Assembly (NCBI GenBank): GCA_963620035.1
Contig: CAVEXN010000003.1
Span: 53,865-117,864 of the forward strand
Reading direction: 5' to 3'
DNA length: 64,000 nucleotides
DNA from: F23-D06 sp963620035
Lineage (GTDB): Bacteria; Bacteroidota; Bacteroidia; Bacteroidales; WCHB1-69
This document shows positions 1-8,664 of this stretch, in pieces. Every line of letters starts with the position of its first letter. Within the stretch, counting starts at the first letter, position 1. Under the pieces are notes generated by a model. That model was not told the DNA's origin. It searched no databases and saw only the letters and a list, made by a program, of their open reading frames with translations. The translations under genes and the position numbers were made by a program.

Positions 1-2423
1 AGGGCTGTCACGTTGTATTCGGTTCGATAGTTTTTGATGATGGCTTCATAGTCGGCAAGGGCTTCCTGGTAATTCTTCTGTCCATATTCGCACTCTGCTT
101 TGAAGAAATGAGCTTTGGCGACGAAAGAGCCGTTAGGGAACTGGCGGAGATAGTCGCCGCATGCCTTGATGGAAGCCTGGCAATCACCCCGGTTGTACTT
201 CGTTTCGGCCGACTTGAAGGCAATCGAGTCTTGTCTGTCTGCGGATATGTTCATGTTCTTGGTGCGCACATAGTCGAAGAACTCTCCGGTAGAGCCTTCT
301 TCGGTATAAATGTTCTCGAGGTTTGCCAAGGCGTCTTTTGCCTCTTGCGAGCCGGGGTAGGTTTCAACCACGTATTTGTAGGTGGAGATGGCCAACTGGC
401 TGTTGTCGCTGTTCAGATATGCCTGGGCCAAACGTGTATGCACCTGACGGACATACTGGCTCTTGGGATGCTTGCGGATAAAGTCTTTGTAGGCTGAAAT
501 GGCATGGACGTAGTCGTTCTGTGTATGATAGGTGACGGCCAGGTCATATTCCACGTCGTCGATGTAGGAAGACTTCGGGAAGTTGCTGACAAATTTTTCC
601 AAGGCTTGGATTTTCTTTGTGTTATTCTTCTGGTATCCGTAGCATTTGGAAAGTTGGTACAAAGCATAGTCGGCATTGCCTTCTCCCATCTGCTCGCATT
701 GTCCGTAGTATTTTATAGCAGAACGGAGATCTTGTTGCATAAAGTAGCAATCGGCAAGGCGTGCCGTTGCGTCAGCGCGCATTGCGGGATCTTTGGCTTG
801 GGCGGCGTCAAGGTATTTTTTGAAATATTCGGCGGCATCGCGGTAGCGTTTGATCTTGAGGGCAGCATAGCCAAGAGAGTAATTGGACTCCACGTAAAAC
901 TCGTTATTATGGGCATTGGCCGCACGCTGGTATGTCTGCAGCGCGTAATAGGCATCGCGGTACTGTTCGTTACGGTATTGGGTTTCGCCTTTCCAATAGA
1001 GTGCGTTGAGGTTGATGTCCTTGTCTGCCGGAGAAGAGAGCGTCTTGACCAACATCTGCAGCGCCTCTCTGTGTTTGCGGTTGTTGATCAGTTCCAGCGA
1101 ACGGAAATAGGTGCAGCGCTGGTAGGCTTTCAGAATGTCTGGGGTTTTGGTGCTCAACTGCTCTATTGAAGTGATGGCGGCCTGATAGTTCTGGGTTGAA
1201 AGGTAGATTTGCGAAAGGTACGAGGAAGCCTCGTTGCTGCGGGTCGAATTCGGATAAGTGTTGATATAGTCTTCCAATGCCTGAATGGCATTGTTGAAAG
1301 GGCTCTTTGAAATCTCATACTGCAACTTGGCATAATTGTACAACGCATCTTCTTTCACCTCTTTGTCGAAATCATATTTGGCCGCTTGTCTGAAACTCTG
1401 TGAGGCCAAAACCGACTGGTTTGTCTTAAGATAGCAGTCTGCGAGAAGATAATAACTGTTTTGCGTCATCCGGTCGGGATGCTTGTCGTCTATTGATTTT
1501 GAAAATAATTCTATTGCTTTGGTATAATTCTGTACCCGGTAATAGGTAAAGCCCGCCGCAAAGAAATCGTTCCGTTCCATCTCTACCTTGTCGGAAACCA
1601 GAAGTTTGTCAAAATTGTTGGCGGCCGTCTCATAATCGTTCAGGTTATACTGTGAGAGCGCCACACAGCGCAAAATCTGGAGCTGCCCCACGTCGTTGGC
1701 ATTCTTCATGGCGGGGGCGGTGGCGAGCACATCCTCATAGCGCCCTTGCTTGAAATAAATCTGCACCAAGAAATTACGTACTTCTGACTTGAATTCGGGC
1801 TCCTCTTTCAAAAGCAGGAAATCCTCCAAAGCCGACTCGTACTGCCCGTCCATATAGGCCATATAGGCAAGGTAATAGATAGAACGCAATTGGTAGGGAC
1901 CTTGCTCGTCACGGGCTTTCATAAAAAGCGACTTGGCCTGGTCATAGTCGCCCGTCATAAAATAGGCGTAACCTTTCTTGAACCGGTATTCAACAATGTT
2001 TTCGGGTTGTATTTCATTGACTAACAATTCATCAAATTGAAGAATAGCCTTCTTCCATTGTTTTCGGCTGAAATAGTAACGGCCAAGGTAAAAACGGGCT
2101 TCATTCACAAAAGTGTGTACCGGATATCGGTCAATGAAAGCGTGCAGCAGGAAAGCGGCGTCCTGGTTGTCCAGTTTGGCGGCACAAACCCCCATATAGA
2201 AAAAAGAGTTCGTCTTCAAGTCCTGCTGGATGTCCTCGGTATTGTCATAGACATATTTGAAATATTGCTGGGCAGATCCGTATTTCTCCTTGTTGAACAA
2301 GTCCATAGCCGTTTTGAACTCATAACGGGGCGACTCGAAATTTGCCGTGCGCTGCGCTATGGCCGGTGACAGGCTGCAGAACAAGAAAAGCGTTGCCAGC
2401 AGACTTTTTTCCAATGTTTTCAT
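1..2423 (-). CDS. Tetratricopeptide-repeat protein, exported, C-terminus beyond the window
   Basis: The minus-strand frame is open from the ATG at 2421-2423 to the window edge, giving at least 807 residues with no stop. It begins with a signal peptide (MKTLEKSLLATLFLFCSLSP, then AIAQR) and continues as many TPR-like helix pairs with recurrent Y-x2-A/G-x3-F/Y-x4-Y/W patterns, for example the stretches reading YYLAYMAYMDGQYESALEDF and YGQCEQMGEGNADYALYQL. Proteins of this layout in Bacteroidales are large periplasmic or outer-membrane-associated TPR scaffolds, and related TPR proteins (YbgF/BamD-like) serve in envelope assembly. The exact partner cannot be read from the sequence. A TACCTTTG box lies 40 nt upstream. 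The 3' end is missing, so total length is unknown. Confidence 0.85.
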   Translation of the reverse strand, partial: MKTLEKSLLATLFLFCSLSPAIAQRTANFESPRYEFKTAMDLFNKEKYGSAQQYFKYVYDNTEDIQQDLKTNSFFYMGVCAAKLDNQDAAFLLHAFIDRYPVHTFVNEARFYLGRYYFSRKQWKKAILQFDELLVNEIQPENIVEYRFKKGYAYFMTGDYDQAKSLFMKARDEQGPYQLRSIYYLAYMAYMDGQYESALEDFLLLKEEPEFKSEVRNFLVQIYFKQGRYEDVLATAPAMKNANDVGQLQILRCVALSQYNLNDYETAANNFDKLLVSDKVEMERNDFFAAGFTYYRVQNYTKAIELFSKSIDDKHPDRMTQNSYYLLADCYLKTNQSVLASQSFRQAAKYDFDKEVKEDALYNYAKLQYEISKSPFNNAIQALEDYINTYPNSTRSNEASSYLSQIYLSTQNYQAAITSIEQLSTKTPDILKAYQRCTYFRSLELINNRKHREALQMLVKTLSSPADKDINLNALYWKGETQYRNEQYRDAYYALQTYQRAANAHNNEFYVESNYSLGYAALKIKRYRDAAEYFKKYLDAAQAKDPAMRADATARLADCYFMQQDLRSAIKYYGQCEQMGEGNADYALYQLSKCYGYQKNNTKKIQALEKFVSNFPKSSYIDDVEYDLAVTYHTQNDYVHAISAYKDFIRKHPKSQYVRQVHTRLAQAYLNSDNSQLAISTYKYVVETYPGSQEAKDALANLENIYTEEGSTGEFFDYVRTKNMNISADRQDSIAFKSAETKYNRGDCQASIKACGDYLRQFPNGSFVAKAHFFKAECEYGQKNYQEALADYEAIIKNYRTEYNVTA

Positions 2424-2462
2424 ACAAATACTAATTATTTCAATAGATATACAACAAACGAG

Positions 2463-2470
2463 CAAAGGTA
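2463..2470 (-). promoter_or_regulatory. Bacteroidetes -7 box for the TPR gene
   Basis: On the minus strand this reads TACCTTTG, matching the Bacteroidetes primary-sigma consensus TAnnTTTG, 40 nt before the TPR start codon. No convincing -33 element is visible. Confidence 0.6.
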
Positions 2471-2562
2471 ACAAAAAGTATATCTGCTTTTTGTTGTAAA
2501 AAATAGAAATGTAAACAGGTCTTTTTTGATAATTGCGGGCAAAAGGACAATCTGTTTTGTGC

Positions 2563-2570
2563 TATTTTTG
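2563..2570 (+). promoter_or_regulatory. -7 box TATTTTTG for the P-loop kinase
   Basis: TATTTTTG matches TAnnTTTG and lies 22 nt before the ATG at 2593. It lies inside the longer open frame that begins at 2533, which argues that translation starts at 2593. Confidence 0.6.
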
Positions 2571-2592
2571 CGACCTGAAAAAACTACGGGAC

Positions 2593-3153
2593 ATGAACAT
2601 TATCGGCATCACGGGCACTTTAGGCGCCGGAAAAGGCACCATCGTTGATTATCTGGTAGAGCACTACGGTTACGGACACTATTCGGTACGCAAGTTTCTC
2701 ATAGACGAGGCACGGCGGCGCAATATGGCGGTAAACCGCGACACATTCGTGACAGTGGCCAACGACCTGCGCAATTCGCACTCTCCCTCTTTCATCGTCG
2801 ATGAATTGTACCGGCAGGCTGAACAGGCGGGGAAGAACGCCATCATCGAAAGTATCCGGACCCCCGGGGAAGTGCTGTCTCTCAAAAAAAACGGGCATTT
2901 CACCCTCTTCGCTATCGATGCAGACCCTACAATTCGCTACCAAAGAATTGTAGGCCGGAATTCCGAAACCGACCACATATCCTATGAGACATTCCTCGAA
3001 AACGAACGGCGCGAAATGTCCTCCTCGAACCCGAACCACCAAAACATAGGAAAATGTATGGAAATGGCAGACTATGTCTTTCAGAACAACGGGGACTTCA
3101 ACGACTTGTACACACAATTGGAGCCGGTTTTATTCAAATTGTCCTGTTCATAA
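2593..3153 (+). CDS. P-loop nucleoside/nucleotide kinase-like ATPase
   Basis: A 186-residue protein starting at the ATG just downstream of the -7 box. The N-terminus carries a Walker A loop, GTLGAGKGT (about residues 8-16), in the P-loop kinase style, followed by a helical lid region (ENERREMSSSNPNHQNIG) and a C-terminal part typical of small NMP or dephospho-CoA kinase folds. The arginine-rich stretch IRYQRIVGRNSE resembles the base or phosphate clamp of such kinases. Substrate cannot be assigned; coaE is present separately at 34805, so this is probably a different (d)NMP-type or regulatory kinase. It is followed by the OmpA-like gene, which has its own promoter. Confidence 0.7.
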   Translation: MNIIGITGTLGAGKGTIVDYLVEHYGYGHYSVRKFLIDEARRRNMAVNRDTFVTVANDLRNSHSPSFIVDELYRQAEQAGKNAIIESIRTPGEVLSLKKNGHFTLFAIDADPTIRYQRIVGRNSETDHISYETFLENERREMSSSNPNHQNIGKCMEMADYVFQNNGDFNDLYTQLEPVLFKLSCS

Positions 3154-3191
3154 AAAACATAGGGGCAGGAGTCTGCATCCGTATCAATTAT

Positions 3192-3199
3192 TATCTTTG
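3192..3199 (+). promoter_or_regulatory. -7 box TATCTTTG for the OmpA-like lipoprotein
   Basis: TATCTTTG matches TAnnTTTG and ends 24 nt before the ATG at 3224. The upstream part of that open frame (from 3074) would precede transcription start and is rejected as coding. Confidence 0.65.
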
Positions 3200-3223
3200 C
3201 AAAATTTGAATCGTTATTTTGTG

Positions 3224-4207
3224 ATGAAAAAGACTCTTTTAGCCATCAGCCTTGCTGCCATTGTTGGCTTTTCGGGCTGCGTAACAAAACAGAAATACAA
3301 TGAATTGCAAAGCCAGTACAAGAAATGCCAGGATGAACTGACCTTTGCGAACTCCGAAAATGTTGACTATGCCAACGCCAAAAAACAGCTTACGTCAAGG
3401 GTGGACGCACTCACCAAAGAGACCGAACAGCTGAAAAAAGACACGTTGTCGCTCTCGCGCAAACTGAAACAGTCCGAGCGCGACCTTGCCAAAGCAGCCA
3501 AGGATTACGACGACCTGCTCAAGAACTTCGCAGACATGAACGTCAGCAACCAGACCCAAATGAACGACCTGTTGGGCAATATCGACAAATACAAGGACGA
3601 ACTTACCGCTAAAGAGGCTCTTCTCAATGCCCAAAAAGACTCGTTGGAGGAGGCAAGGGCTGTCTTGAACGCCAAAGAGCAGCGGCTGCAAGAGATGCAA
3701 GACATCCTCAACCGCAAAGACGAAGAAGTCAAATTGCTGAAAGCAAAAGTCAGCGCCGCCCTGAAAGGGTTTGAGGGCAGCGGACTGCAGGTTCAGGAGA
3801 AAAACGGCAAAGTCTATGTCTCTATGGAAGACAAACTGCTCTTTGCCTCCGGCAGTTGGAACATCAACGAGAAAGGGCTCAACGCCATCAGGCAGATTGC
3901 CCGGGTGCTGGAAACGGAAACGGAAATCTCCGTGCTCATCGAGGGGCATACCGACAACGTTCCCTACAACGGGAACGGACAGATCAAAGACAATTGGGAC
4001 CTCAGCGTAATGCGCGCCACCTCGGTAGTGAAAGCAATGCTGAAAGACAGCAACATAAACCCCGTAAGACTCTCTGCTTCTGGTCGCAGCGAGTATCTGC
4101 CCATCGACGGCGAAGATACACCTTCCGCCCGTGCAAAAAACCGCAGGACGGAAATCATCCTCACTCCCAATCTGGACAAGCTTTTCGAACTTATCCAAAA
4201 CAACTGA
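3224..4207 (+). CDS. OmpA-family outer-membrane lipoprotein with coiled coil
   Basis: A 327-residue protein. The signal peptide ends in a lipobox (FSGC, Cys19). Next comes a long charged coiled-coil region (about residues 25-185), then a C-terminal OmpA/MotB peptidoglycan-binding domain with IEGHTDN, NWDLSVMRA and the RAKNRRTEIIL signature. It should sit in the outer membrane with the OmpA domain holding peptidoglycan, like Pal or MotB-type tethers. The coiled coil could span the periplasm. mutY starts 8 nt after its stop and probably shares its transcript. Confidence 0.9.
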   Translation: MKKTLLAISLAAIVGFSGCVTKQKYNELQSQYKKCQDELTFANSENVDYANAKKQLTSRVDALTKETEQLKKDTLSLSRKLKQSERDLAKAAKDYDDLLKNFADMNVSNQTQMNDLLGNIDKYKDELTAKEALLNAQKDSLEEARAVLNAKEQRLQEMQDILNRKDEEVKLLKAKVSAALKGFEGSGLQVQEKNGKVYVSMEDKLLFASGSWNINEKGLNAIRQIARVLETETEISVLIEGHTDNVPYNGNGQIKDNWDLSVMRATSVVKAMLKDSNINPVRLSASGRSEYLPIDGEDTPSARAKNRRTEIILTPNLDKLFELIQNN

Positions 4208-4215
4208 CCCTCTTT

Positions 4216-5208
4216 ATGTTTGCTGACCTCCTATTGGCATGGTATGAAGAGAACCGGCGTTCTCTTCCTTGGCGCGGAGAGTCGGACCCTTATAAGATTT
4301 GGGTGTCAGAAATCATCCTGCAGCAGACCCGCGTGCAGCAAGGGTGGGACTATTATCTACGCTTCATAGAGGCTTTTCCTGACGTGCAGACACTTGCTGC
4401 CGCCACGGAGGAGCAGGTGCTCCGGTTGTGGCAAGGATTAGGATACTATTCCCGCGCCCGGAATATGCACTGCGCCGCACAGCAGATCATGGAAAACCAC
4501 CACGGCATCTTCCCCTGCACCTACGAAGACCTCCTTAAACTCAAAGGTGTGGGCTACTATACCGCCGCGGCAGTGGCTTCCATAGCTTTCGGGCTGCCCC
4601 ATCCCGCCGTTGACGGCAATGTAGTCCGCGTCATCTGCCGCATCTTCGGCATCTGCGATGACACGACACGCCCAAACGTCAGGAGACAAATCACAGACAT
4701 CTGCGCCCGGATGATGCCGCCTCAACAGGCCGGCACATTCAACCAGGCCTTCATGGAGTTCGGTGCCGTGTGGTGTACCCCGCGACAACCCCGTTGCGGC
4801 GAATGCCCCTTTGCGCCAGAGTGTTATGCCCTCTCACATCAAAAGACCGAAACGTTGCCCGTGAAAAACAACAGAATGGTCCGAAAGGAGCGTTATTTCC
4901 ACTATCTTGTTCATCTGTGCCGACATGAAACGATAATCGAAAAAAGGACAGGACGTGACATCTGGCAAAACATGTACCAGTTTCCTCTCCTCGAAACGGA
5001 AGACAACGAACCCCTGCAAGGCAAAAACTGCATTGCCCTGTACCGCGAGATGCTGACCCACCAGGTCATTTATGCCCGCTACTACCTGCTGCCACAAGAC
5101 ACTCTGCCGAAACTAGGTGAAAACCAACAGATTGTTCATATACGCAACATCTGCAACTATCCGATGCCTATCCATGCCGTGAACTTCATCAAAGAATACA
5201 AACTCTGA
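4216..5208 (+). CDS. mutY: A/G-specific adenine glycosylase
   Basis: A 330-residue enzyme that removes adenine mispaired with 8-oxoguanine in base-excision repair. Visible features are the PWRG motif (residues 18-21), the catalytic Glu32 in WVSEIILQQT, the helix-hairpin-helix LKGVGYYTA (about 109-117), the catalytic Asp133 in AVDGNV, and a C-x6-C-x2-C-x5-C iron-sulfur cluster at Cys187, 194, 197 and 203. The remaining C-terminal part fits the NUDIX-like 8-oxoG reader. The ATG at 4216 gives the family-typical N-terminus; the longer open frame upstream overlaps the OmpA gene. tadA follows after 7 nt. Confidence 0.96.
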   Translation: MFADLLLAWYEENRRSLPWRGESDPYKIWVSEIILQQTRVQQGWDYYLRFIEAFPDVQTLAAATEEQVLRLWQGLGYYSRARNMHCAAQQIMENHHGIFPCTYEDLLKLKGVGYYTAAAVASIAFGLPHPAVDGNVVRVICRIFGICDDTTRPNVRRQITDICARMMPPQQAGTFNQAFMEFGAVWCTPRQPRCGECPFAPECYALSHQKTETLPVKNNRMVRKERYFHYLVHLCRHETIIEKRTGRDIWQNMYQFPLLETEDNEPLQGKNCIALYREMLTHQVIYARYYLLPQDTLPKLGENQQIVHIRNICNYPMPIHAVNFIKEYKL

Positions 5209-5215
5209 ACAAAAC

Positions 5216-5662
5216 ATGGAAACAGACAAAGACCTGCAATATATGAGAACCGCCCTGAACGAAGCCATGGACGCCTTTGAAGAGGACGAAGTTCCCGTCG
5301 GGGCTGTTGTCGTGCTCAACGACACAATCATAGCCCGGGGGCACAACCTCACCGAGAAACTGAACGATGCCACTGCCCATGCCGAGATGATGGCCATCAC
5401 GGCAGCCGCCAACCACATCGGGGCCAAATATCTCAAAAACTGCACACTCTACGTGACCCTGGAGCCTTGCGTCATGTGTGCCGGAGCTATTGCGCACAGC
5501 CAATTGTCGCGCGTCGTTTACGGCGCATCTGACCCTAAAAAGGGATATACACGCTACAATTCTGCCATTTTGCCTAAATCCATCGATGTCACCGACGGCG
5601 TAATGAAAGAGGATTGTTCCGCCATGCTTAAAAACTATTTCCGTTCAAAACGCAAAAAATAG
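5216..5662 (+). CDS. tadA: tRNA adenosine(34) deaminase
   Basis: A 148-residue CDA-fold zinc deaminase that converts adenosine to inosine at the wobble position of tRNA-Arg(ACG). Zinc and catalytic residues are visible as HAE (His55, Glu57) and PCVMC (Cys85, Cys88). The length matches TadA. It lies 7 nt behind mutY, so the two probably form one operon. Guanine deaminase is a paralogous alternative, but the LEPCVMCAGA and HSQLSRVVYGA context is TadA-like. Confidence 0.93.
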   Translation: METDKDLQYMRTALNEAMDAFEEDEVPVGAVVVLNDTIIARGHNLTEKLNDATAHAEMMAITAAANHIGAKYLKNCTLYVTLEPCVMCAGAIAHSQLSRVVYGASDPKKGYTRYNSAILPKSIDVTDGVMKEDCSAMLKNYFRSKRKK

Positions 5663-5720
5663 GGTGTACATCTTCCAAATACCTGACCGTACAAAAGATT
5701 AACCTTTACAATCTGTCAAT

Positions 5721-6647
5721 ATGTCAAAAAACTACTTCCAACGTTACATCTGGCTCATTGAATTCATCGACAGGCGCAAGTATGCCAGTTTTAATGAAAT
5801 CAGCAACGCCTGGATGCGCAGCAGGCTCAACCCGGCGGGAGAACGGCTCTCCGAACGCACCTTTTTCAACCACAAGGCCGCCATTGCCGACGACTTCGGC
5901 ATTGAAATCAAAAACGACCGGACCCTGGGCTATTATATTGACGAGAACAGCATTGGTGACGAATCAATAGGCAAATGGATGCTGCAAGCACTCTGCATGA
6001 ACAATATACTGCGCGAAAATGCGGATATGAAAAAATTCATCCTCTTCGAAAAAACACACTCTGACGACAATTTCCTTGTTGAAATTCTCACGGCTATCCG
6101 CAACTGTCATAAAATAAGCCTCGTTTATCAGACGTTTAGTGAGACTATAGCCACAAGCCGTATTATCAGCCCCTATTGCATAAAGTATTTCAAAAAACGC
6201 TGGTATATGCTCGGTCTTGCCGAAAACGACGGCCTGAAAGTCTATGCGTTGGATCGTTTCCAAGATATGGAAGAACTGGACGAGACCTTTACCCTCCCTG
6301 CCGGATTTGACGCGGAAGCGTATTTCAGCAACTTTTACGGAATATGGGTTTTTGAATCGGCTCCGCCCGTTGAAATCCGCCTGAAAGTACCGGAATACCG
6401 GGCTAAATATCTGCACAAACTCCCCCTCCACCACAGCCAAAGGGAAGAGCCGCTCGGTGACGGATATGCCATCTTCACATACCTTATGGTTCCCACTCCG
6501 GATTTTGAAAGCGAATTGCTGAGCCTTAGAGAGGTTGAGGTGCTGGAACCTAAAACGTTTCGAGACCACATTGCAGGAGTTATCAGCAAAATGAATGACA
6601 TATACAAAAAGAAACAGCGGCACTCATCCCCCAGAAAAGGCATATAG
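5721..6647 (+). CDS. WYL-domain transcriptional regulator
   Basis: A 308-residue protein with an N-terminal winged-helix region (about residues 8-70; note LSERTFFNHKAAIADDFGIEI, typical of HTH_11/DeoR-like folds). A WYL-type ligand-sensing module follows, with KKRWYMLGL and YALDRFQDME, and a C-terminal WCX-like extension. WYL proteins bind nucleic acids or nucleotides and often act as repressors. It follows tadA by 58 nt. A perfect 15-bp inverted repeat lies 56 nt after its stop and may be its terminator or an operator. Confidence 0.85.
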   Translation: MSKNYFQRYIWLIEFIDRRKYASFNEISNAWMRSRLNPAGERLSERTFFNHKAAIADDFGIEIKNDRTLGYYIDENSIGDESIGKWMLQALCMNNILRENADMKKFILFEKTHSDDNFLVEILTAIRNCHKISLVYQTFSETIATSRIISPYCIKYFKKRWYMLGLAENDGLKVYALDRFQDMEELDETFTLPAGFDAEAYFSNFYGIWVFESAPPVEIRLKVPEYRAKYLHKLPLHHSQREEPLGDGYAIFTYLMVPTPDFESELLSLREVEVLEPKTFRDHIAGVISKMNDIYKKKQRHSSPRKGI

Positions 6648-6703
6648 TCAATACTGTATAACATTGACTGTTTGACAGCCTGCCGGAGCTGAAACATGTC
6701 ACG

Positions 6704-6738
6704 GAACATTCACTGCCACATTTTGGCAGTGAATGTTC
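6704..6738 (+). terminator. Perfect 15-bp hairpin behind the WYL gene (terminator or operator)
   Basis: GAACATTCACTGCCA (6704-6718) and its exact reverse complement (6724-6738) are separated by a 5-nt loop. The downstream strand runs into TTATTTTTG, which serves both as a weak U-tract and as a perfect -7 box (TATTTTTG, 6740-6747). It could therefore be a Rho-independent terminator or an operator overlapping a promoter. The sequence alone does not decide. Confidence 0.65.
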
Positions 6739-6925
6739 TTATTTTTGCAGTATGATTGAAACAACGATACAGGCGATGCAAAAGAAATCAAACATAAAAT
6801 CATACGTCAGCATTACCTCAAAATTTGCTGACAGATACACAAGGCTTCCATTGAGAGAGACCGCCGGTTTTAAGGCTGGCCACCATTGAGAAAGCCCCAT
6901 GAAAACTACTCCGGAAAACAAAAGA

Positions 6926-6997
6926 CCATTTCCACGGAAGAGGACATCTGGACAATAAACCATGATTGAACGGCACCTCTTCCGTGCCGGGAAATGG
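6926..6997. repeat. Imperfect inverted repeat in the WYL-DUF4249 gap
   Basis: The left arm 6926-6943 pairs with the right arm 6976-6997 through two blocks: CCATTTCC with GGAAATGG and ACGGAAGAGG with CCTCTTCCGT, with a 4-nt bulge on the right arm. The loop is about 32 nt. There is no gene across 6648-7275 that I can support; a TATTTTTG box is at 7094-7101. The gap may hold a small RNA or remnants of a lost gene. Confidence 0.5.
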
Positions 6998-7275
6998 CAT
7001 CCTTTTATATTGGTAGTCTTTTGCTTCTGTGAATGCGATACATTCTTGGCAATAATCCTTCTGCATCTTTTCTGATAATCCGTGAAAAAGGCTTATTTTT
7101 GCACGCTCAATGCAATAGAAATGTTATGCAACAACAGAAACATGCCGCTCTTGTCTAAAATAAGCAAAGAGAACTACGGTTATAGGATGATCAAGACGTA
7201 TTAAAAACAATAGACATCGCTACTTTCGGATTGTTATCAGCAGTTCCCTCTCACAATTATAGAAAACCATCCGCT

Positions 7276-8157
7276 ATGAACATAATGATAAAATATATAC
7301 GCTTCTGTCAATTGTTTCTCTATTCAATCTTGATGTCAGGTTGCATTTCAGATGTGGACATCGACAAGCAACTTGACGAAGCCGAAAAACTGGTATTGTA
7401 TTGTAGAATATGTCCGCAGATTGAAACCACCAGTGTATATCTGACACACACAACCATACTCTTCGAAACCTATACAGATGAACTGTCTGAACCTGTTGCC
7501 GGGGCTATTGTCGAATTATCTTCCGACAAAGTGAACTGGACGCGCGCACACTATGACAACACACAACAACGCTATTTGCTTCCGCAGAGCGAGTTCAGGA
7601 TAGAAAGCGGCGCTACCTACTATATCCGGGCTTCCCATCCTGACTTTGAAGAAATATCGGCGGAATGCACAGTTCCTTTTATTCGCAGTATAGACTTGCA
7701 ACATATTAGTGAACAAACAATTAACGACACACACGACGGCGAGACTTTTGGTTTTAGCCATATAGACCATTATCTGCAATGGAAAGACTTTCCGGGCGAG
7801 GAAAACAGATACATGTTCATTATTGGCGACCCGGACCCCGAATCTTCCGCATTGTGGCACTCACTGAAGCTTGTCTATCTCAAAGACAACAAAGAATATA
7901 CATACGTTTTTTCTGATGAGGGGCGCGACGGGCAAATCATCAAGTGTTTTTACGGTTATGGATTTGAACACGAAGGGGGTGGAGACAATGAACAATTCGG
8001 CGTTGTATTCCTTGACAATAATTGTTACAGATACGAGAAAAGCGTAATAGATAGTGACAACTCGATGGGTTTCTTCATGTTAGAGCCGCTCCATTTCTAC
8101 AACAACATCGAAAATGGATATGGGTTATTCGGAGCCTGCGCAATGACGACAGACTAA
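7276..8157 (+). CDS. DUF4249-family outer-membrane lipoprotein
   Basis: A 293-residue lipoprotein. The N-terminus has a hydrophobic signal and lipobox LMSGC. The body shows the DUF4249 layout: a beta-sandwich start (PVAGAIVELS, then SGATYYIRASHPDF) and a C-terminal ENGYGLFGA motif close to the family's GG-x-GIFG ending. DUF4249 proteins usually sit beside TonB-dependent receptors and are thought to be surface components; no receptor is next to this one. The ATG at 7276 was chosen because the upstream 15 codons lack signal-peptide character; ATG 7285 is an alternative. It appears to be a single-gene unit. Confidence 0.75.
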   Translation: MNIMIKYIRFCQLFLYSILMSGCISDVDIDKQLDEAEKLVLYCRICPQIETTSVYLTHTTILFETYTDELSEPVAGAIVELSSDKVNWTRAHYDNTQQRYLLPQSEFRIESGATYYIRASHPDFEEISAECTVPFIRSIDLQHISEQTINDTHDGETFGFSHIDHYLQWKDFPGEENRYMFIIGDPDPESSALWHSLKLVYLKDNKEYTYVFSDEGRDGQIIKCFYGYGFEHEGGGDNEQFGVVFLDNNCYRYEKSVIDSDNSMGFFMLEPLHFYNNIENGYGLFGACAMTTD

Positions 8158-8618
8158 TGCCAGAAAAACTTCTCGGGTCAATAGCAGCATTGAACACACA
8201 TTTGGCATTACATAGCATGTTTTTGGCTGAAACAATGTTAATCCCGAAAAAAAGGTGGCAAAAACTATATACATTAAAAAAAACATAATTCTTATAGAAA
8301 CAGATTATGACAGGAATTGTATCGCATAAAGAATCCTGAAGTCTATAAAACGATTCGGGAAAAACAATAGTTTTGTTTTCCAGAACTTATTTATCTGTTT
8401 TACAGTTTTCTCATTTACAGATAGTTTGAGTGCTATAACGACTAACGTTCACGAAAACGTAGTACTTTATTCTACCTGATTCTTTCATTTTTCAGTGTCG
8501 ATTGCCATAAATCAAAGGGAACAGGTCAAATACCCAAAGATTTATTGCATTGACATTTATTTTATATCATTTTAAACACATTAAAAGAACAAGAAAGAAC
8601 AAATATGATTCTAAACGC
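8158..8618. other. AT-rich intergenic region, nothing supported
   Basis: About 460 nt between the DUF4249 gene and the LytTR promoter. I see no credible reading frame, tRNA, or strong hairpin. It ends with the -7 box of the next gene. Confidence 0.5.
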
Positions 8619-8626
8619 TAATTTTG
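8619..8626 (+). promoter_or_regulatory. -7 box TAATTTTG that decides the LytTR start
   Basis: TAATTTTG matches TAnnTTTG. It lies inside the longer open frame starting at 8605, so the in-frame ATG at 8665 (38 nt downstream) is the likely start. Confidence 0.6.
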
Positions 8627-8664
8627 CAGACATATTTACAGAATGTAACAAAAAACACAAGACA

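Noticed and set aside
3074..3223. 50-codon N-terminal extension of the OmpA-like protein
   Set aside because: It overlaps the kinase gene, precedes the promoter at 3192, and would bury the lipoprotein signal.
6752..6889. 45-codon frame directly behind the TATTTTTG at 6740
   Set aside because: No family resemblance, no ribosome-binding site, amino-acid composition unconvincing, and the hairpin before it may be only a terminator.
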